Assembly: GCF_009765875.1 (NCBI RefSeq)
Contig: NZ_LMUP01000008.1
Coordinates: 425,776-489,775, forward strand
DNA from: Pedobacter sp. L105
GTDB lineage: Bacteria; Bacteroidota; Bacteroidia; Sphingobacteriales; Sphingobacteriaceae
Length of the DNA stretch: 64,000 nucleotides
Direction of reading: 5' to 3'
Under the pieces are notes generated by a model, which saw nothing but the letters and a program-made list of their open reading frames with translations, ran no database searches and was not told the DNA's origin. The translations under genes were made by a program, and so were the position numbers. Numbering within the stretch: position 1 is the stretch's first letter; each line of letters opens with the position of its first letter. Below are positions 26,735 through 35,769 of this stretch, one piece after another.

Positions 26735-29700
26735 GGATTTACAAAATCCCATGTTCCCCAGAGGTTTGGCGTTAGCTCCGCTTCTGACGGAACGTCAGAT
26801 ACAATTCCTGTAGCTTTATTATTCCAGTATACCCTGGTCACAGTCTGCGCACCGTCGCCCCGTAAAATACCAACATCTCCCTTAATCGATTGACCAGCCA
26901 CAGGTTTTAACTTCAGCAGTGAAAGCGGCACAGAAAACTCATAACTCCCATCCTGCCCGGCGCTAAATTCAAGTGAAGCAGAAATGTCTTCTACCTGATC
27001 AAAAGTAACCGTTCGCCAAGGTGACGAAAAAGGAACTTTATCCGTTTGCTTTGCTCCGGTTACTACCGCACGATATAATAAAGCATACGGTTTACCATTG
27101 CGTAAAGTCACCAGTATCCTCAAATCACCCATTACAGGGCTACTTCTTTTTGGATCAGCAGCCAGATCCGTTCCAATCATTAAATCCAGGGCACCTCCAG
27201 TTTTAAATGGAGCATTCGGCATTTCATTGCTATTTTTTAACAATGCAACATCACCCGTGCGATATCCGGCATATAAACGATCATTGGCAATGGTAACGGC
27301 AGCAGTCACATCATAAGGTTTAGAACCGGAACCTGTATAAGCCTTAATTCCCCTTTTATCGATATTTACCCAGTCAGCCTCCTTCCAACCGCCCCATTTA
27401 GTATCCATGGCAATGGGTGTATTTGACAATCTAACCTGTAAAGGAGAATTATTCAAGTTTTGCTGACGTAAAGATTCCGTCTTAATCTGGTAGGCACTAC
27501 TTTTTTTAAGATCATCCAGGCTAACAACAATGGTTAGCGGAGCCAGCCTGCGGATGCTGTTCAAGCCGTCAACCTTCACGAGACTGGTACGGCCGCCATC
27601 TACCATATAAACATTACCATCCGCAGTCTGCGTAATGGTAGGCCAAAAATTTTCTTCATTTAAACTTATGCCTTTTAAGCTCATCCCTCTTTGGGCAACA
27701 GGCATTTTCCAAAGTTTACCAGCTCTCATTGGTTCAAAAAGTGTAGTTACAAATAAACCATCTGTAGTAAAAATATACACCATACCGTGGTTACTATTGA
27801 TTGCCCATAATGCGCCGCCTTCGCTTCTGGCCGATCCAAAGATCCCGCCTAAAACCCTGGTGGTACCAATCAGCTCGCCGGGAAAATCAGGGAGCGGAGC
27901 TTCATGCGAAGCATGTAAGCCCGGCCAGGGATCTGGATAGCTCCACATGGCCTTACCATCCTTTACGCCACTTAAAGAATAGGGGTCAAAAGGGGTTACT
28001 CCTTGTGTAATGATAGACCAGCCATCATTACTCACCAATACCTGGTTGCCACCAGACGAGGCCGGGGGCAGCACACCGGTAGCCAAAATCTTTGCCTGCG
28101 CCATATCATAAACAGGGAGGCCATCGGCAGTAAAACTGCCAGGAGAAAATTGTACAGCCTTTCCATCAAACTGGGCAATACAAAAAGAAAGGTCGGCCAT
28201 AACGGTAATACCGCCAGTCGCCCTTTTTTCAAACTTCACCTCATTTGGCTCTACCTTACCATTTAAATTAAGGTCCGTCCAGATAAAAAATACCGACCTA
28301 TTTCTACTATTCGGACTAAAATCGGTGCCAGCAGGTAAAAGCGATTTAAACTCAGGATTCTTTAAAACGTCCCAGGTACTTACCTGTCCCATCGCCACTG
28401 CTGGCTGGATCAAACCATTATGCTCCATAAACAGATAGGTAGTCAATTGTCCGGAAACAGGATTAGAGTTATAACAATCTGTAAAATAACGTTTGCCTTT
28501 ATAATAGATGGGTGTTTCCGGCACAGCACTCATATTTGCCAGGTCCAGGTCACCAGGTATTTTTCGGTATAAAACTTTAGCCAGTTTAAAGCTGCCCTGT
28601 TGCCAGTCCAGATTAAACTCCAGCATTCCCTTATTCTCTTCCGCATAATAAAACTTTGTTTTATCCACGGGATCCAGCGTACCGCCGCCGCCATATTTAG
28701 CAGGGCCGTAAAACGTCTTTAGTAATTTTCCATCCAGCGACCATACACTTACCCTTTTCGGCAGGTAATCATGCTCGGTAACCCAAAGCTGCTGCCTTGA
28801 ATCTATCGTCATACCCATAGGGTTATTCATGTGCAGCGAATCATACACTCCGGCTTTGGGAACACCGGGATGTCCTATTGTACGTATTAAAGTCCCTTCT
28901 TTGGTAAATACTTTAACCTGGTTACTTGCACCAGCAGTACTTACATAAATATGATCTGCACTATCCGTAGTTAAACCTATGGGAGTGTCAAGTCCCTTAT
29001 TGATAACTAGTTTACAATTTGCATCTAAATGGTCAATATTGCTATAATGGAATACCTGATTGCCAGATATTACCAGCAAACCGCCTTTGCTATCAAAAGC
29101 AAGACCCTGTGGTTTTGTAACAGGTATTGTGCCCACAGCCTTTTTCTCTTTTACATCAACCAGCATCAGCTCATTCTTTTCTACCAGGCTCACTACCGCA
29201 ATTCCATTTCGTATGGCGAAGCCACCTATTTCCCCGGCCATGTCCCTTATCGGGTTAATTGCACCCAGTGGAAGAACCACCATAGGTTTTGTGGAATTCG
29301 GCAATGAGCTGATCCTTAATTCCACCTGTCCGCTTAATTTTGCCGTTTCCCAAACGGATGCCACATAAACTGATATATTAGCTGCAGCTTGTTCTCCTGC
29401 ATCCCTTGCCATAAATGGGGCTACAGTCCATACTCCACCAATCCATGCCCTGCCACCCTGTTTGTTCCCATCCAGGTCTACCCAGGCTAAGCCATCACGG
29501 CCCTCAGTTACAAAGGTTCCTAAAAAAACTGCAGGCTTTCCTGTAGGGGATTGTTTGCCAGGTACAAACACAGCTGATTGCGGTTGACTATGATTTGCCA
29601 GCCAGCCCCCCTTATGGTCGTCCGTATCCCAGGTAGGGCTTCCGCTTGCATCTACAGAAAATTCGTAAGAAGTTTTTATTTCATCGTGGACTAAGGCCTT

Positions 29701-30006
29701 CACGGTATATTTCCCTGGCGCTACCAATTTAGATGGAATATGATAAACCCCATGGTGGGCAGCTTCCGGATCACGTCCAAGGTCATCAAGCCCATCCCAT
29801 CCCACTTTATTTTCACCAGCTTTAAACCAGGTCTCAGAAATCAGGTTTCTCACCCGCATCCCGTTATGGTCTTCAATCACCATAGTAACGTATCCGGGTT
29901 CTTTGAGTGTAAAAGGAATTTCAATAGGCGGGTTTGCTAGCTGAGCTTTACATGCTGTAGCAATACATACAGCCAGGATAACAGTAAACACATATAATTT
30001 CCTCAT
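26731..30006 (-). CDS. Large secreted NHL/beta-propeller protein with C-terminal CBM9-like domain
   Basis: The start at 30006 is preferred over the upstream ATG at 30117 because it begins a signal peptide (RKLYVFTVILAVCIATACKA, with a possible lipobox ATAC). The protein has about 1091 residues. An N-terminal FlgD/Ig-like segment (IPFTLKEPGYVTMVIEDHNG, then GKYTVKALVHDE) is followed by NHL-type repeats (GLTTDSADHIYVSTAGASNQ, GMTIDSRQQLWVTEHDYLPK). The last 230 residues have a CBM9/DOMON-like layout ending in GDVGILRGDGAQTVTRVYW. It is not clearly an enzyme; glycan binding is inferred. It lies 74 nt downstream of the UreH gene and converges with region B. Confidence 0.72.
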   Translation of the reverse strand: MRKLYVFTVILAVCIATACKAQLANPPIEIPFTLKEPGYVTMVIEDHNGMRVRNLISETWFKAGENKVGWDGLDDLGRDPEAAHHGVYHIPSKLVAPGKYTVKALVHDEIKTSYEFSVDASGSPTWDTDDHKGGWLANHSQPQSAVFVPGKQSPTGKPAVFLGTFVTEGRDGLAWVDLDGNKQGGRAWIGGVWTVAPFMARDAGEQAAANISVYVASVWETAKLSGQVELRISSLPNSTKPMVVLPLGAINPIRDMAGEIGGFAIRNGIAVVSLVEKNELMLVDVKEKKAVGTIPVTKPQGLAFDSKGGLLVISGNQVFHYSNIDHLDANCKLVINKGLDTPIGLTTDSADHIYVSTAGASNQVKVFTKEGTLIRTIGHPGVPKAGVYDSLHMNNPMGMTIDSRQQLWVTEHDYLPKRVSVWSLDGKLLKTFYGPAKYGGGGTLDPVDKTKFYYAEENKGMLEFNLDWQQGSFKLAKVLYRKIPGDLDLANMSAVPETPIYYKGKRYFTDCYNSNPVSGQLTTYLFMEHNGLIQPAVAMGQVSTWDVLKNPEFKSLLPAGTDFSPNSRNRSVFFIWTDLNLNGKVEPNEVKFEKRATGGITVMADLSFCIAQFDGKAVQFSPGSFTADGLPVYDMAQAKILATGVLPPASSGGNQVLVSNDGWSIITQGVTPFDPYSLSGVKDGKAMWSYPDPWPGLHASHEAPLPDFPGELIGTTRVLGGIFGSARSEGGALWAINSNHGMVYIFTTDGLFVTTLFEPMRAGKLWKMPVAQRGMSLKGISLNEENFWPTITQTADGNVYMVDGGRTSLVKVDGLNSIRRLAPLTIVVSLDDLKKSSAYQIKTESLRQQNLNNSPLQVRLSNTPIAMDTKWGGWKEADWVNIDKRGIKAYTGSGSKPYDVTAAVTIANDRLYAGYRTGDVALLKNSNEMPNAPFKTGGALDLMIGTDLAADPKRSSPVMGDLRILVTLRNGKPYALLYRAVVTGAKQTDKVPFSSPWRTVTFDQVEDISASLEFSAGQDGSYEFSVPLSLLKLKPVAGQSIKGDVGILRGDGAQTVTRVYWNNKATGIVSDVPSEAELTPNLWGTWDFVNP

Positions 30007-30080
30007 TTCGCGGGATGATAGGGTTTGTATAACAACACCAGGTTGTAGTTCTTTGTTATAATTAATCAACATTAAATAAA

Positions 30081-30779
30081 TCAGAGGCCTAAAAACACCA
30101 TTGCCAACCCGCTGCATAACAACGTTATTCCTGCCAACAAATTGGAATACTTGTGTATAAATTTGCTGGATAACAATTGAAAGCCAAGATAACCAAGGGT
30201 TACCACAGATAACATTACTATTAGTGTAGTTAACGTAAAAACCAGGCTAATTTGTACAGTATGAATAAAAGAATGCTGAATAGCCGGATACAACAACAAA
30301 GGGATCAACGGCTCACAGGGCCCGCCTACAAAAACAATAAATAGTACCCAGGGGGTTACTTTAAACCTTTTTTCGGGGTTAACCCATCCTTCATGCTGGT
30401 GGCTGTATACATAAACTTCATCAGGATCATCCAGGTCAAAATGCCGGTGCGTTCTGTTTATCGCCAATAAATAAATACTCCAGAGGGTATAACCCAAGCC
30501 CAAGCAAACAAAAGCCCAGCTAGACCAGCTGGCCCTCAGATTTTCAAACAGATTGACCTTAGCCAGGTTCCATCCCAGAAACACCACCGCATAACCGATC
30601 AGCAGGGAACTTCCCACATGGCCAATACCGCAAATAAAAGTAATAAAAAGTGTTTTTGGCAGTTTCCATTTTTTAGCTTTTGCCAATACAATAAAAGGCA
30701 GGTAGTGATCCGGTCCGGAAAGCGTGTGGATCAGTGCAATGCTGATGGTAGTGAACAATAAAATAGAGTAATCATTCAT
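30081..30779 (-). CDS. ureH: UreH-type nickel permease
   Basis: The 232-aa membrane protein has about six hydrophobic segments. Helix 1 carries IHTLSGPDHYLP, the His-x(n)-Asp-His signature of the UreH/NiCoT-like nickel transport family, and the next helix CGIGHVGSSLLIGYAV. A FVGGPCEPLIPLLLYPA segment near residue 150 is typical of UreH in Bacteroidota. The start overlaps ureD by 8 nt, so it is part of the urease operon and probably supplies nickel for the enzyme. The short His-rich loop (THRHFDLDD, YSHQHEG) may also bind metal. Confidence 0.85.
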   Translation of the reverse strand: MNDYSILLFTTISIALIHTLSGPDHYLPFIVLAKAKKWKLPKTLFITFICGIGHVGSSLLIGYAVVFLGWNLAKVNLFENLRASWSSWAFVCLGLGYTLWSIYLLAINRTHRHFDLDDPDEVYVYSHQHEGWVNPEKRFKVTPWVLFIVFVGGPCEPLIPLLLYPAIQHSFIHTVQISLVFTLTTLIVMLSVVTLGYLGFQLLSSKFIHKYSNLLAGITLLCSGLAMVFLGL

Positions 30780-31575
30780 AACTTTCGGCGCTTTTCTTCT
30801 GCAGCAGCATTTCTTTCAATTGATCCAGTAGTTTTACGAGTTCTTCGGCTTTTGTACCTAATAGCTTAACTATGGTACCATATTTATAAGAAGGTGTAAC
30901 ACCCCAGCTGAGCTCTGTTCCATTATATTCACTTAAAAAACCCGTTAGTTCTTTAGTCAGCGAAACATGATCCCATCGGTTATTGAATATATACAAACTG
31001 GCCTGATGGGTAAATTGAGCGTATAATCCTAATTGTTGCTGGCTGGCCGCCCCGGGTTCCAGGTGTTGCTTTTCTTTAAAAATCAATCCTTCTTCTTTAA
31101 ACTCTATTTCGATATCCAATTTTAATAAACTGAAAGCAAAAGGCTCTTCCTGTTTTGTTCTTCCGCAAGTAATGATTTCACCAAGGATCAGCATGGCTTT
31201 ATCTTCCAGATATACCTTTGTTTTGCTAATAAAATTTGCATCTCTATGTGGCACCAGCGGAGTGGCCAGATAGACTAATGTACTGTTCTCTCCTAGAGAA
31301 AGGACCTGCTGCTGCTTTGTTCCTGCAGAGGAGGGGTAAACAAGCTGGTAGGCCTGGTTAAACAAGTTCAGCCAGCAATCTTTTTCCAGGGTAATCTCTA
31401 CCTGGTATTCATCCTGATCCAGGATTCCCGGAGAAGAACTCATCATCATCAGATCCAGTTTTACCGCTTTACGGGGACTGATGTTCATCACCTTAAAAGG
31501 AGCCGTAAAATAGAGATCAGCAATGGACGACCGATTGTCTTTATTAACGATATGAAGCTTCAGGCAACCTAACAT
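30772..31575 (-). CDS. ureD: Urease accessory protein UreD
   Basis: The 267-aa protein has the UreD layout, with a PGILDQDEYQVEITLEKDCW segment near residue 55 and the TPLVPHRDANFISKTKVYLE region near 110. An ILGEIITCGRTKQEEPF motif near 130 is the conserved GR-x-E region of the family. It acts as the scaffold that docks UreF and UreG on apo-urease during nickel insertion. Its ATG overlaps the ureG stop by one base and its stop overlaps ureH by 8 nt. Confidence 0.93.
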   Translation of the reverse strand: MLGCLKLHIVNKDNRSSIADLYFTAPFKVMNISPRKAVKLDLMMMSSSPGILDQDEYQVEITLEKDCWLNLFNQAYQLVYPSSAGTKQQQVLSLGENSTLVYLATPLVPHRDANFISKTKVYLEDKAMLILGEIITCGRTKQEEPFAFSLLKLDIEIEFKEEGLIFKEKQHLEPGAASQQQLGLYAQFTHQASLYIFNNRWDHVSLTKELTGFLSEYNGTELSWGVTPSYKYGTIVKLLGTKAEELVKLLDQLKEMLLQKKSAESYE

Positions 31576-32183
31576 TAGTCCAGCAGGGCATTATACTTGA
31601 TCCATTCTATCACGTCATCCAGACCTTCCAGGTTCATCAGGTTAGTAAACAAAAAGGGTTTACCCTGACGCATCCTTGTGGAATCTGCTTTCATCATTTC
31701 CAGGTCGGCATGAACATAAGGGGCCAGATCGATTTTATTGATGATCAGCAGATCGGACCGGGTTATCCCAGGCCCGCCTTTACGCGGTATCTTATCCCCT
31801 TCGGCCACATCGATCACAAAGATGGTCAGATCGGCCAGGTCAGGGCTAAAAGTAGCGGAAAGATTATCACCTCCGCTTTCAATAAACAGCAGCTGAAGAT
31901 CCGGGAATTTTGCTGCCATTTCATCCACAGCCTCCATATTCATCGATGCATCTTCCCTGATGGCCGTATGCGGACAGCCACCGGTTTCTACACCTACAAT
32001 ACGCTCCGGAGGCAGCAGACTGTTCTTTGTCAGGAACTCTGCATCTTCTTTGGTATAAATATCATTGGTGATCACAGCGATACTATAAGTTTGGATGAGG
32101 TTTCGGGTTAAGCGCTCTATCAAAGCTGTTTTCCCCGAACCTACCGGACCTGCTACACCTATTTTTACAAAATTATTCTTCAT
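31575..32183 (-). CDS. ureG: Urease accessory GTPase UreG
   Basis: The 202-aa GTPase has a P-loop GPVGSGKT at residues 12-19, a VITNDIYTKEDAEFL segment, and a VGVETGGCPHTAIREDASMN motif near 65-85 that includes the metal-binding Cys-Pro-His. An LLFIESGGDNLSATFSPDL Walker B-like region and an INKIDLAPYV base-recognition motif (NKxD) follow. It delivers nickel using GTP hydrolysis with UreD and UreF. Length and motifs are typical. The gap of 39 nt to ureF is the widest inside the urease operon. Confidence 0.97.
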   Translation of the reverse strand: MKNNFVKIGVAGPVGSGKTALIERLTRNLIQTYSIAVITNDIYTKEDAEFLTKNSLLPPERIVGVETGGCPHTAIREDASMNMEAVDEMAAKFPDLQLLFIESGGDNLSATFSPDLADLTIFVIDVAEGDKIPRKGGPGITRSDLLIINKIDLAPYVHADLEMMKADSTRMRQGKPFLFTNLMNLEGLDDVIEWIKYNALLD

Positions 32184-32222
32184 TGTCTAAGTTTTGAAAG
32201 TTGAATAAACCTATTCAGGTAA

Positions 32223-32915
32223 TCAACTCATATATAACCGGCTATATAAATTCTGGTGCTGCATGGCCTTTATATCAAATTCTGGCGTACTGCGTCCTAT
32301 TTCTTCCCTTAATAGGTTAATGGTTCCTCTAACTAGCTGTACAATCAAAGGCTGGATTTGAAACAGGATTTTTTGCCCTGTCATCTGGCTTAACGGTATC
32401 AGTTTAGCGCAATTGGTCACTATACTGGCTGCAGAATTATAATAAAAAGCAGTCAACGTATTTTCCAGGCTAATTCCTGTCTGCTGGCAATATAAACCAA
32501 AAACCAGGGCAAAATGCCCTTCAGTCTGTTTGTCGAAAATTGCTGTGGCATAGGCCGATAATACAGGATTGCTGATGGAGAAACTAGCTATCACTTTTAA
32601 AAACCGTGTGGCCAGCTTTTTACTAGCTGTTCTGATCTCTATAGCTGTTTTCAGCGCAGAAACTTCCCGATCCAATATCAATAAAGCCTTTTCATCCTGC
32701 TGTTCTCCATAACGATAAGCCCAGGCAACAAAAGCCGCATCGTTAAAAAAGGTATTATAGGTGAGTGTGTTTTCTAAAAACATCCTGCTGCTTTGCTCAT
32801 CACAAACAATCCCCTGCTGAGTGTAAGTTTCTAACCCATAAGAATGAGAAAATGCCCCAATCGGAAAACTGGAATCTATCACTTGTAATAAATAGAATAA
32901 AGATGGATCGGTCAC
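32223..32915 (-). CDS. ureF: Urease accessory protein UreF
   Basis: The 230-aa all-helical protein has the UreF hallmarks: LLQVIDSSFPIGAFSHSYGL near residue 10 with GLETYTQQGIV, and an AASIVTNCAKLIPLSQMTGQ (TTxxxxxRLVPLGQ-like) segment near 170. It is a GTPase regulator that bridges UreD and UreG. Its start overlaps the ureE stop by 4 nt. Confidence 0.92.
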   Translation of the reverse strand: MTDPSLFYLLQVIDSSFPIGAFSHSYGLETYTQQGIVCDEQSSRMFLENTLTYNTFFNDAAFVAWAYRYGEQQDEKALLILDREVSALKTAIEIRTASKKLATRFLKVIASFSISNPVLSAYATAIFDKQTEGHFALVFGLYCQQTGISLENTLTAFYYNSAASIVTNCAKLIPLSQMTGQKILFQIQPLIVQLVRGTINLLREEIGRSTPEFDIKAMQHQNLYSRLYMS

Positions 32916-33406
32916 TGGGTTAATTTTATCAATTTATCAATTAAGGAATCTGACTGATGGCCATGCTGAGGAATATTGTGTCTCAATTGGTTACTGAAAA
33001 TCCGGACTTCCGTCCTGATATCGAATCCATTTTTTTCCAGCAGGCAATAAGTAGGTTTATCAAAAGGTATTACGATCTCAGATTCTGTTAAGGATATTGG
33101 GATGTGTTTGTTTCCAATGTCATAACAGACCGTTCCTACTTCTAGTACATTCCGGGGAAGTATCACGATACATTCACAAGATTTCACAGCAATCAAAACG
33201 GCTGTTTTCTCGTCGCAAACCAAAATATCATTATCAAGCAGCGGCTGGAAAGGAATAGCTCTTTTAATGGCTATATCTATTCCCTTTCCCGTTTTTTTGC
33301 GTAATATCCTTTTGTCGCTTTCATACCATTCGATCTCAAAAAAATCCAGTTCTTTCCCTTCCAGCAGGGATTCATTGTAAGCAGCATATATCGAGGTGAC
33401 TAACAT
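32912..33406 (-). CDS. ureE: Urease accessory nickel chaperone UreE
   Basis: The 164-aa protein has the UreE N-terminal domain (DFFEIEWYESDKRILRKKTG, then IDIAIKRAIPFQPLLDNDIL) and a C-terminal metallochaperone domain with GNKHIPISL holding the central histidine. The C-terminal tail has only a few histidines (RHNIPQHGHQSD), unlike the long His-rich tail of Klebsiella UreE, so nickel storage capacity is probably low. It follows ureC by 2 nt. Confidence 0.88.
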   Translation of the reverse strand: MLVTSIYAAYNESLLEGKELDFFEIEWYESDKRILRKKTGKGIDIAIKRAIPFQPLLDNDILVCDEKTAVLIAVKSCECIVILPRNVLEVGTVCYDIGNKHIPISLTESEIVIPFDKPTYCLLEKNGFDIRTEVRIFSNQLRHNIPQHGHQSDSLIDKLIKLTQ

Positions 33407-33408
33407 AG

Positions 33409-35130
33409 TTAAAATAAAAAGTAACGCTGTGCCATTGGTAATACCGCCAGAGGCTCACAAGTAATATGCTCTCCTTCTATCGTTACGCGGTAAGTTTCAG
33501 GATCAACCTGTATATCTGCCAGGCTATCGTTGTGTATCATATCTTTTTTTGCAATGGCCCTGCAATTTTTCACTGGTTTAACTATTTTTTGCAAACCCAA
33601 CCTGGCAATATTTCCCTGATCAATAGATACCTGGGAGACGAAAGTAAGACAGGTTTGTGCGAGTGCCCGACCATAACTGCCAAACATGGGCCTGTACATT
33701 ACCGGCTGCGGTGTGGGGATCGAAGCATTTGCATCGCCCATTTTACTGGCGATGATCATTCCGCCTTTAATGATCAGTTCGGGTTTTACACCAAAGAATG
33801 CCGGTTTCCATAATACCAGATCTGCCAGTTTGCCCAGCTCCACAGAACCTACGTGCTCTGCAATTCCACTGGTTATCGCAGGATTGATCGTGTACTTTGC
33901 GATATAACGTTTCACCCTGAAGTTATCATTGCCCGTGTTTTCATCTTCAGGCAGTGCGCCACGCTGAACTTTCATTTTATGTGCTGTCTGCCATGTTCTC
34001 ATGATCACCTCGCCTACCCTGCCCATCGCCTGTGAATCGGAACTCATCATCGAGAACAGCCCTTTATCATGTAAAATATCTTCGGCAGCAATAGTCTCCG
34101 GACGAATCCGGGAATCTGCAAAAGCTACATCTTCAGGAATACTTTTATCCAGGTGATGGCAAACCATCAGCATATCCAGGTGTTCATCAATCGTATTCAC
34201 CGTAAAAGGGCGCGTTGGATTGGTAGACGAAGGCAAAACATTTGGAAAAGATGCCGCACGGATAATATCCGGCGCATGGCCGCCACCGGCACCTTCAGTA
34301 TGAAAAGTATGGATTACCCTGCCGTTAATAGCTTTTAGCGTGTCTTCCAGAAAACCACCTTCATTCAATGTATCTGTATGAATAGCTACCTGGATATCAT
34401 ATCGGTCTGCCACCTGCAAAGCTGCATCAATCGTAGCCGGAGTAGAACCCCAGTCCTCATGGATCTTTAAGCCGAGGCTTCCGGCTTCAATCTGTTCTAT
34501 CATCGGCGGCAGCGTAGAACAATTGCCTTTAGCCAGAAAACCCATATTCATAGGGAAAGCATCTGCTGCCAGCAGCATTTTTTCAATGAACCACTTTCCT
34601 GGTGTAACGGTAGTGGCATTGGTGCCATCTGCTGGTCCCGTCCCGCCACCAATCATGGTAGTTACCCCACTGTATAAAGCCGTTTCAATTTGCTGAGGGC
34701 AGATGAAATGAATATGTGTATCTACGCCTCCGGCAGTGAGCAGCATCCCCTGACCACCATGTACTTCTGTTGAAGCACCGATGATCATATTGGGAGAAAC
34801 ACCTTCCATCGTATCCGGATTGCCTGCTTTTCCAATACCAATGATATGGCCATCTTTAATACCGATATCAGCCTTAATTATCCCCCAATGGTCAATGATT
34901 ATTACATTGGTGATTACAAAATCAAGTACCCCTTCATCACGCAATGCCGTAGCGGACTGTCCCATCCCATCACGAATAGTTTTACCGCCGCCAAATTTAG
35001 CTTCGTCTCCATAGGTTGTCAGGTCCTGCTCTATTTCAATGATCAGTTCAGTATCTGCCAGCCGGATCTGATCACCTGTGGTGGGGCCGAACATATCGGC
35101 ATAACGTCCCTTTTCTATTTTTAATGACAT
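33409..35130 (-). CDS. ureC: Urease subunit alpha UreC
   Basis: The 573-aa catalytic subunit hydrolyses urea to ammonia and carbamate in the cytoplasm. All active-site residues are present: nickel ligands His139 and His141 (VDTHIHF), the carbamylated Lys222 (LKIHEDW), His251 (AIHTDTLNE), His277 (HTFHTEGAGGGHAPDI) and Asp365 (SSDSQAMGRVGE). The mobile flap Cys324-His325 lies in MVCHHLDK. Numbering is offset by five from the Klebsiella enzyme, consistent with full length. The gene lies 10 nt after ureB in a single operon. Confidence 0.98.
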   Translation of the reverse strand: MSLKIEKGRYADMFGPTTGDQIRLADTELIIEIEQDLTTYGDEAKFGGGKTIRDGMGQSATALRDEGVLDFVITNVIIIDHWGIIKADIGIKDGHIIGIGKAGNPDTMEGVSPNMIIGASTEVHGGQGMLLTAGGVDTHIHFICPQQIETALYSGVTTMIGGGTGPADGTNATTVTPGKWFIEKMLLAADAFPMNMGFLAKGNCSTLPPMIEQIEAGSLGLKIHEDWGSTPATIDAALQVADRYDIQVAIHTDTLNEGGFLEDTLKAINGRVIHTFHTEGAGGGHAPDIIRAASFPNVLPSSTNPTRPFTVNTIDEHLDMLMVCHHLDKSIPEDVAFADSRIRPETIAAEDILHDKGLFSMMSSDSQAMGRVGEVIMRTWQTAHKMKVQRGALPEDENTGNDNFRVKRYIAKYTINPAITSGIAEHVGSVELGKLADLVLWKPAFFGVKPELIIKGGMIIASKMGDANASIPTPQPVMYRPMFGSYGRALAQTCLTFVSQVSIDQGNIARLGLQKIVKPVKNCRAIAKKDMIHNDSLADIQVDPETYRVTIEGEHITCEPLAVLPMAQRYFLF

Positions 35131-35140
35131 CTGTTTCGAT

Positions 35141-35449
35141 TTAAGGTAAAGGTTTATTCACCTGATTGTTAAACCCGGTTATTACCCGGTTACCGGCAAA
35201 AGCTACCAATTCTACTTTCTTTTCTTCACTGGGTTCAAAACGAACTCCTGTACCGGCTGGTACATTCAGGCGCATGCCATAAGCTAATGACCTGTCAAAT
35301 TCCAATGCCTGGTTCACTTCAAAAAAATGATAATGAGAGCCTACCTGTATCGGTCTGTCGCCCAAATTGGTCACGGTAACTAATTGTGTTTTACGGCCAG
35401 CATTACAATCGATAAAACCTTCTTTGATAAAATACTCTCCTGGTATCAT
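35141..35449 (-). CDS. ureB: Urease subunit beta UreB
   Basis: The 102-aa subunit begins with IPGEYFIKEGFIDCNAGRK and continues with VTNLGDRPIQVGSHYHFFEV, the UreB signature, and GMRLNVPAGTGVRFEPSEEK. It is encoded separately from UreA, as in most bacteria other than Helicobacter. It packs against UreA and UreC in the trimeric core. It lies between ureA and ureC with gaps of 17 and 10 nt. Confidence 0.96.
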   Translation of the reverse strand: MIPGEYFIKEGFIDCNAGRKTQLVTVTNLGDRPIQVGSHYHFFEVNQALEFDRSLAYGMRLNVPAGTGVRFEPSEEKKVELVAFAGNRVITGFNNQVNKPLP

Positions 35450-35466
35450 GGGCTTTTATTTAGGGT

Positions 35467-35769
35467 TTAGCGGATAGGATGATGAACAGTTACGAGTTTC
35501 GTTCCATCGGGGAATGTAGCTTCAATCTGCACTTCATGGATCATTTCCGGAATACCTTCCATCACATCTTCCCTGGTGAGTAAGGTACCGCCAAACTGCA
35601 TCAATTCGGCTACTGTTTTTCCATCCCTGGCCGCTTCCATTAATTCAGCAGAGATCAGGGCTATCGCTTCCGGATAATTTAGTTTTAATCCTCTTGCTTT
35701 ACGCTTATGAGCCAATTCTCCGGCAAAATGAAGCATTAGTTTTTCTGTTTCCCTTGGTGTTAAGTGCAT
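35467..35769 (-). CDS. ureA: Urease subunit gamma UreA
   Basis: The 100-aa subunit opens with MHLTPRETEKLMLHFAGELA and includes LKLNYPEAIALISAELMEAA and LLTREDVMEGIPEMIHEVQI, the standard UreA motifs, and ends in VTVHHPI. It is the first gene of the urease operon. About 200 bp of AT-rich DNA separate it from the large palindrome upstream. No exact TAnnTTTG promoter was found in front of it. Confidence 0.97.
   Translation of the reverse strand: MHLTPRETEKLMLHFAGELAHKRKARGLKLNYPEAIALISAELMEAARDGKTVAELMQFGGTLLTREDVMEGIPEMIHEVQIEATFPDGTKLVTVHHPIR

Noticed and set aside
31710..32111. Plus-strand open frame of 133 codons opposite ureG
   Set aside because: UreG is highly conserved in the other strand; the antisense product shows no family features.
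33466..33813. Plus-strand open frame of 115 codons inside ureC
   Set aside because: It is antisense to the conserved C-terminal part of UreC, which is full length, so it is a shadow frame.
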